A stretch of DNA of 64,000 nucleotides, taken from Nostoc sp. UHCC 0870 (GTDB lineage: Bacteria; Cyanobacteriota; Cyanobacteriia; Cyanobacteriales; Nostocaceae). The stretch covers positions 5,247,141 through 5,311,140 of the forward strand of contig NZ_CP091913.1 of NCBI RefSeq assembly GCF_022063185.1. The letters are read 5' to 3'. This document shows positions 59,159 through 64,000 of the stretch, in pieces. The stretch's first letter is position 1; each line of letters starts with the position of its first letter. Position numbers and translations under genes: made by a program. The notes below the pieces were generated by a model, which ran no database searches, was not told where the DNA came from, and saw nothing but the letters and a program-made list of their open reading frames with translations.

Positions 59159-61309
59159 ATGAAATACGATTACGTTTTACAACATAGTCAAGAAGATTGT
59201 GGTGCTGCTTGTCTAGCAGCAGTAGCTAAACATTATGGACGCAATTTTACACTCAGTCGCATTCGTGAAGCTGTAGGTACAGGACAATTTGGTACTACTT
59301 TACTAGGACTAAAAAGGGGAGCAGAAACCATAGGTTTTAATGCTCGTCCAGTGAAAACATCTCCAGAACTTTTGCAATCGATAAATGAAGCACCTTTACC
59401 AGCAATTATTCACTGGAAAGGAAATCATTGGGTAGTTTTTTATGGTAAAAAAGGTAAAAAATGTGTAATTGCTGATCCGGCTGTAGGTATTCGTTATCTG
59501 TCACCAAAAGATTTAGTAGAGGGTTGGACAGATTGGTTAATGTTGTTGTTAGAACCAGATCCGAGTTTATTTTGGCATGGAGAAGATGATAAAATTGGCG
59601 GTTTTTGGCGTTTCTTCAAGCGTGTCTGGCATTTTCGCGGCATTTTAGCTCAAGCTTTACCCCTAAATCTCTTATTAGGAGTTTTGTCTTTAGCGTCTCC
59701 TTTTTTGTTACAAATTCTTACGGATGATGTTTTAGTTCGCGGTGATACTAAGCTACTAACTACGATGGCGATCGCAGTCGTAGTCATGAATTTTATTGCT
59801 AGTAGTCTGGCTTGGGTACAATCTAACCTGATCGCTCATTTTGCTCAACGTTTACAACTAGGTTTAGTCCTAGAATTTGGACGGCAGATTCTGCGCTTAC
59901 CTCTGAGTTATTATGAAGCTCGTCGGAGTGGAGAAATTGTTAGCCGTCTGCAAGATATTAACCAAATTAATCAGTTAGTCGCTCAAGTTGTTGTTAGTCT
60001 ACCTAGTAAATTTTTCGTTGCGGTAATTTCCTTTAGTTTGATGGCTTTTTATAGCTGGAAACTAACATTGGTCGCTATGTTAGTTGCTGGGATGATGACC
60101 ACATCTACCATTGTGTTTCAGCCAACTTTACGGCGAAAAACCCGTGAGTTATTAGTGCAGGATGCAGAAAATCAAGGTATTTTAGTAGAAACTTTTAAAG
60201 GTGCGCTGACTCTTAAAACTACTACTGCTGGTTCGCAATTTTTAGAGGAATTAAATAATCGCTTTAATCGTCTGGCGACTCTGACATTACGCACCATTCA
60301 AATAAGTATTATCAATAATACTTTTTCAGGATTTTTCTCGGCAATTGGTAGTGTAATATTACTCTGGTTTGGCGGTAATTTGGTGATTAACCCCGCAGAA
60401 AATTTGAGTATTGGACAGCTATTAGCTTTTAATTCGATGAATGGTAATTTTCTCGGTTTAATTGCTACTGTCATCAGCTTTGTTGAGGAATTTACCCGCG
60501 CTAAAACTGCCATGCAACGCCTGACAGAAGTTATAGACACTACACCAGAAAATGCTGATGATGGGAAGAAACCATTTGCTAAAATTCTGCCTGATGCGGA
60601 TATTATTTGTACTAATGTTAACTTTCACTATGCAGGAAGAGTTGACCTTTTAGAAGATTTTACTTTAACTATTCCTGGCGGAAAAGTTACGGCTTTAATT
60701 GGTAAGTCTGGTTGTGGTAAAAGCTCTTTAGCTAAACTAATTACTGGGTTATATCCTCTGCAATCTGGTAATATCCGCATTGGATTATATAATTTAGAAG
60801 ATTTAGCTTTAGATTGTTTACGTCAGCAGGTGGTGCTAGTTCCTCAAGATGCTCACTTTTGGAGTCGTTCAATTGTAGAGAACTTTCGCTTAGGTGCGCC
60901 CTATGTGAGTTTTGAACAAATTGTGAGAGCTTGCCAAATAGCTAATGCTGATGAATTTATTAGTAAACTACCAGATAAATATCAAACTGTTTTAGGCGAA
61001 TTTGGAGCTAATATTTCTGGTGGTCAACGTCAGCGTTTAGCAATAGCTAGAGCGATAATTACAGAACCTCCAATTTTAATTTTAGATGAATCTACAGGCG
61101 GGCTTGATCCAGTCAGTGAAACGCAGGTTTTAGATCGATTATTACGTCATCGCCAAGGTAAAACTACAATTTTAATTAGTCATCGTCCAAAAGTAATTAA
61201 TCGAGCTAATTGGATTGTTTTGTTAGAGCAAGGTAGGTTAAAGTTGCAAGGTTCTGTAGACGAACTACGAGCTAAAACAGGAGACCATTTAGACTTTTTA
61301 AATTCGTAA
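59159..61309 (+). CDS. peptidase-containing ABC transporter (PCAT, bacteriocin/peptide exporter)
   Basis: A 716-residue exporter that cleaves Gly-Gly leaders and secretes the core. The N-terminal C39 domain has an intact triad: Cys14 in SQEDCGAACLA, His90 in GNHWVVFY and Asp106 in IADPAVG. Six membrane helices (170-440) and an ATPase with IGKSGCGKSS, ISGGQRQRLAIARA and ILILDESTGGLDP follow. The ATG at 59159 is used instead of a TTG nine codons earlier. In contrast to the exporter at 45251 the peptidase is active. It follows four Gly-Gly precursors and precedes an HlyD adaptor. Confidence 0.95.
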   Translation: MKYDYVLQHSQEDCGAACLAAVAKHYGRNFTLSRIREAVGTGQFGTTLLGLKRGAETIGFNARPVKTSPELLQSINEAPLPAIIHWKGNHWVVFYGKKGKKCVIADPAVGIRYLSPKDLVEGWTDWLMLLLEPDPSLFWHGEDDKIGGFWRFFKRVWHFRGILAQALPLNLLLGVLSLASPFLLQILTDDVLVRGDTKLLTTMAIAVVVMNFIASSLAWVQSNLIAHFAQRLQLGLVLEFGRQILRLPLSYYEARRSGEIVSRLQDINQINQLVAQVVVSLPSKFFVAVISFSLMAFYSWKLTLVAMLVAGMMTTSTIVFQPTLRRKTRELLVQDAENQGILVETFKGALTLKTTTAGSQFLEELNNRFNRLATLTLRTIQISIINNTFSGFFSAIGSVILLWFGGNLVINPAENLSIGQLLAFNSMNGNFLGLIATVISFVEEFTRAKTAMQRLTEVIDTTPENADDGKKPFAKILPDADIICTNVNFHYAGRVDLLEDFTLTIPGGKVTALIGKSGCGKSSLAKLITGLYPLQSGNIRIGLYNLEDLALDCLRQQVVLVPQDAHFWSRSIVENFRLGAPYVSFEQIVRACQIANADEFISKLPDKYQTVLGEFGANISGGQRQRLAIARAIITEPPILILDESTGGLDPVSETQVLDRLLRHRQGKTTILISHRPKVINRANWIVLLEQGRLKLQGSVDELRAKTGDHLDFLNS

Positions 61310-61352
61310 TTCGTAATTCGTAATTCGTAATTCGTAATTCGTAATTCGTAAT
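61306..61352. repeat. heptamer array, unit taattcg
   Basis: Six to seven perfect tandem units starting at the stop of the transporter gene. A GC-rich short repeat (gggctaacgccccgctccgc) follows at 61352-61400. Confidence 0.9.
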
Positions 61353-61453
61353 GGGCTAACGCCCCGCTCCGCTAACGTAACGATGCTCCCCCCCGCTACG
61401 CTCTACCTACGCAAATAATTTCCATCATCAAAGCGGATTAGTATAGGTGAAAT

Positions 61454-62866
61454 ATGCTGTATATTCAGAATCAGAAAATCCTCACAGCACCCCAAGATGA
61501 TGATTTTTTACCTCCTGTTAGCATTTGGACATCTTTAGTAGGAATTTTACTAGTAGGAACTGTTGGGACTGCGATCGCACTTGCGGCTTGGATTAAATAT
61601 GATGTCGTCGTCAGAACCCCTGCTACAGTCAGGCCTGTGGGTGATGTGCGCCTAGTGCAGCCGGAAATGGAGGGGACTGTTGAGAGTGTATTAGTGAGGG
61701 AAAATCAAATTGTCAAGCGGGGTGATGCGATCGCGCGTTTGGATACAGATCAATTACAAATCAAACAAAGTCTATTACAAAGCAATATTCAACAGGGTAA
61801 ATTACAACTCATCCAAATTGATGCCCAAATCAGCACTCTAGAGACTCAAATACTTGCTGAAGCTAGGTTAATTGAACGTACAATTGCATCCGCTCAAGCT
61901 GATTTAAGCAGAAATCAACGAGATTACCAAGAACGAAAAATTACTACTTCTAGTGAATCCCTGGCTGCTGAAGCGGGGTTACAAAAAGCCCTAGCCAATT
62001 TGCAAAAAGCTGAAGCTGATTTAGAATTTGCCAAAGTAGATCGCGATCGCTACCAGCAGTTAACAGAAATAGGTGCGATTGGTAGGCGGGAATACGAACA
62101 GAAAAAACTCGTTGTAGAACAGACTAAAGCCTTACTAGCAGCCGAAAAACAAGTTGTAGAAATTGCCCAAGCCCAATTGCAATCTGCAAAAGCGGCGGTG
62201 AACCCCAGTAACGCAACAGTAGCGATCGCCACAGAACGCATCGCCCAGGAACGTGCTAGAGGGGAGGCTAGCATGGCTACGCTAAACAAAGAAAAACAAG
62301 CCCTCCAGCAGCGCAGAGTGGAAATGCAAGCCCAATTCAACCAATATCACAAAGAACTACAACAAGTAGAAAGACAATTACAAAGTAGTATTATTCGCGC
62401 CACTAGCGATGGTGTAATTCTCAAGTTAAATTTACGCAACCCTGGCCAAGTGGTACGCGCGAGTGAACCAATTGCAGAGATTGTTCCCCAAAATACTCCT
62501 TTAGTAATCAAAGCCATGATTCCCACCGCAGACATTAAAAAAGTAGACGTAGGGCAGAAAGTACAACTGCGCGTTGATGCTTGTCCCTACCCTGATTATG
62601 GAACTCTCCAGGGTGTAGTCAGTGCCATTTCTCCAGATACCATCACACCACAGCGCAATGATACTAATACAGGTGCAAGCAATGCTGTAACACCCACGGG
62701 GGGATATTTTGAGGCAACAATTCAACCAGAAAGTCTTAAATTTGGTGATGGCGATCGGCAATGTCACATCCAATCGGGGATGAATGCCAACGCCAACATT
62801 ATTTCTCAACAAGAAACCGCATTACAATTCATACTCAGAAAAGCCCGATTAGTTACTGACTTATAA
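61454..62866 (+). CDS. HlyD-family periplasmic adaptor
   Basis: A 470-residue membrane fusion protein. A cytoplasmic tail and one membrane helix (SLVGILLVGTVGTAIALAAW) lead into a biotinyl-lipoyl-like half (EGTVESVLVRENQIVKRGDA), a long coiled coil (about 95-300, LQQRRVEMQAQFNQYHKELQ), the second lipoyl half (SDGVILKLNLRNPGQVV) and a beta-barrel part ending in CHIQSGMNANANIIS. It should join the PCAT to a TolC-like outer-membrane channel, which is not encoded here. Same strand, 144 bases after the PCAT. Confidence 0.92.
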   Translation: MLYIQNQKILTAPQDDDFLPPVSIWTSLVGILLVGTVGTAIALAAWIKYDVVVRTPATVRPVGDVRLVQPEMEGTVESVLVRENQIVKRGDAIARLDTDQLQIKQSLLQSNIQQGKLQLIQIDAQISTLETQILAEARLIERTIASAQADLSRNQRDYQERKITTSSESLAAEAGLQKALANLQKAEADLEFAKVDRDRYQQLTEIGAIGRREYEQKKLVVEQTKALLAAEKQVVEIAQAQLQSAKAAVNPSNATVAIATERIAQERARGEASMATLNKEKQALQQRRVEMQAQFNQYHKELQQVERQLQSSIIRATSDGVILKLNLRNPGQVVRASEPIAEIVPQNTPLVIKAMIPTADIKKVDVGQKVQLRVDACPYPDYGTLQGVVSAISPDTITPQRNDTNTGASNAVTPTGGYFEATIQPESLKFGDGDRQCHIQSGMNANANIISQQETALQFILRKARLVTDL

Positions 62867-62892
62867 ATCGGCATAAAGCATTGATTTTCTTC

Positions 62893-62938
62893 CCCAATCC
62901 CCAGTCCCCAATCCCCAGTCCCCAGTCCCCAGTCCCCT
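62893..62938. repeat. heptamer array, units ccccaat/ccccagt
   Basis: Six to seven units just before the next gene; the same array type that is in frame within the beta-barrel gene. Confidence 0.85.
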
Positions 62939-62945
62939 ATAAGCT

Positions 62946-63605
62946 ATGACCCTTGTTAAATTTCTGCCATCTTATCAGAGAATTCAACAAGCATTGCAAT
63001 GGTGGTCTTCTAGACAGTCAATAAAGCTTTTTCTCGAAGCTGAAAAAATTCGGGATGATTTATTGCAAGAAGCCTTTACAATTCGTCGCAATCTAGATGT
63101 ATTAGCGACAGATAATTTCAATTTATCCAACCACAAAACTCAGGAATATCTTAGACAAATTGATAATTTCCACAATTCTTTAGTAAAATTAAGCAACCGC
63201 TTATTTCCCGAATCACTTCAAGATAGTTTTCCCTTAGCTATTGAGTGCTTAATAGAACCTTGGTTAACAGTTAACCCCCATCTATATTTTCATCTTGATT
63301 TACCAGTTTATTGGCGACATGAACAAGCATCACATAGTTTGATTGTCCTATCAACGTTAGAGGAATTACTGACAATCACTTTGCCCCATATTTTAAGTAA
63401 AATTACAATTTGTATTAGTTTAAAGCAGCAAAAAAATATGGGGCAGTTAAATGTACAAATTAACTATCCTGATGTCACTACATTTGTTTGCCATACTAGC
63501 TTACCAGAATTAGATTATCTTTGTGATACTTTTCAATTTTTAACTTCAGGTAGATGTTTTTATCGTACTAGTCATCACAAAGTAGTTTGGTATTTATTTT
63601 GGTAA
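62946..63605 (+). CDS. histidine-kinase-like protein without a recognisable ATPase domain
   Basis: A 219-residue soluble protein. Residues 40-100 (LLQEAFTIRRNLDVLATDN, VKLSNRLFPESLQDSFPLAI) resemble the dimerisation helices of NarL-type (HisKA_3) sensor kinases, and 130-175 (LSTLEELLTITLPHILSKIT) resembles the start of their ATPase domain, but N, G1 and G2 boxes are not seen. It ends in FQFLTSGRCFYRTSHHKVVW. I infer a degenerate kinase or kinase-like regulator that pairs with the response regulator downstream. Alternative: an unrelated helical protein. Confidence 0.55.
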   Translation: MTLVKFLPSYQRIQQALQWWSSRQSIKLFLEAEKIRDDLLQEAFTIRRNLDVLATDNFNLSNHKTQEYLRQIDNFHNSLVKLSNRLFPESLQDSFPLAIECLIEPWLTVNPHLYFHLDLPVYWRHEQASHSLIVLSTLEELLTITLPHILSKITICISLKQQKNMGQLNVQINYPDVTTFVCHTSLPELDYLCDTFQFLTSGRCFYRTSHHKVVWYLFW

Positions 63606-63896
63606 TTATTGTCCTAAAAATTTTTGTATTGCACCTAAAAATGCTTTCTCCACAATCATTTCATCGATAGAATAATCTCACTAGGTAATTCTGAAAATCA
63701 AGAATCTAAAATTTGATAGTTACATTCTCTCATTCTTTTCTTTGTGAGGTCAATCCTAAATACTCTCTACAAAACTTTCCGCAAATGCTGCACTGCATCA
63801 GCTTCTCTTTCCCTACGGGACGATCTGCGAACAGAGAGGCTGACACGAACACTATCGTAAATTGTAAATCTAAAATTAGTTGGCAGGGTGTTAATT
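63606..63896. other. spacer, no gene
   Basis: 291 bases with a short GC-rich palindrome-like piece (ttccctacgggacgatctgc) near 63810 and otherwise AT-rich. It should hold the promoter of the response regulator. Confidence 0.5.
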
Positions 63897-64000
63897 ATGA
63901 AACAAACATTAACTGAAAAGGCACTCCTGAAAATTTTAGTTATTGATGACCATGAATCTGTTTTAAGCGGAACAGTAGAATTACTACGAAAACATTATTT
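63897..64000 (+). CDS. response regulator, N-terminal part only
   Basis: The frame is open to the window edge. It starts MKQTLTEKALLKILVIDDHE, the first strand and acidic pocket of a receiver domain, followed by SVLSGTVELLRKHY. The DDH form is typical of NarL/FixJ-type regulators. The output domain is outside the window. Its place after the kinase-like gene suggests a two-component pair linked to the peptide locus. Confidence 0.8.
   Translation, partial: MKQTLTEKALLKILVIDDHESVLSGTVELLRKHY

Overview
The window looks like the chromosome of a filamentous, heterocyst-type cyanobacterium of the Nostoc/Anabaena group. Supporting signs are the abundant HIP1 octamer (gcgatcgc), more than twenty short tandem arrays with a 7-base unit (the STRR repeats known from heterocystous cyanobacteria), many small palindromic elements, and cyanobacterial genes: psb34, a fibrillin, a pheophorbide-a-oxygenase-like Rieske protein, inactive ClpR subunits, ferredoxin-sulfite reductase and a DUF92/VTE6 phytol kinase relative. 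No organism name was given; the assignment is inference.

Layout. 1-8 kb: end of a HicB/HicA toxin-antitoxin pair, then housekeeping genes (DUF938 methyltransferase, tRNA-Ala, TrhO, two alpha/beta hydrolases, AroE, a MoaD-like protein beside threonine synthase). 8.4-20 kb: five same-strand genes for exported DUF11-type proteins and one 1252-residue outer-membrane beta-barrel protein. 20-25 kb: a second MoaD-like protein, a Rieske oxygenase, a J-domain/TPR protein, and a three-gene clp operon with one active ClpP and two proteins lacking the whole catalytic triad. 25-34 kb: tandem von Willebrand A proteins with a VOC protein, psb34, fibrillin, an ADP-ribosylglycohydrolase, a small beta-barrel protein, and sulfite reductase with a C-terminal ribbon-helix-helix tail. 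34-39 kb: a two-gene unit coding a CHAT (caspase-like) ATPase and a membrane receptor that joins a cytoplasmic ATPase to a periplasmic ligand-binding domain. 39-48 kb: RsmE, a lipase, an IS982-family element with a broken transposase, a DUF92 protein, and a parvulin plus HlyB-like ABC transporter pair. 48-54 kb: a STAND NTPase with TPRs and a decaying island of toxin-antitoxin genes. 54-57 kb: subtilase, CobU and a Cys-rich unknown. 57-64 kb: four double-glycine leader peptides, a C39 peptidase ABC transporter, an HlyD adaptor, a histidine-kinase-like protein and the start of a response regulator.

The two most promising unusual systems are (a) the peptide locus at 57.7-64 kb, which resembles a peptide-signalling or bacteriocin module with its own exporter and two-component-like genes, and (b) the CHAT protease plus ligand-binding transmembrane ATPase pair at 34.4-38.8 kb, which looks like a receptor-controlled protease. 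The DUF11/beta-barrel locus is a third candidate. All functional proposals for these are inference from domain content and gene order.

Repeats shape the genes themselves here: intergenic heptamer arrays and palindromes lie in frame inside the beta-barrel gene and the DUF92 gene, a MITE supplies the C-terminus of the VOC protein, and small insertions have broken the IS982 transposase and at least two toxin genes.
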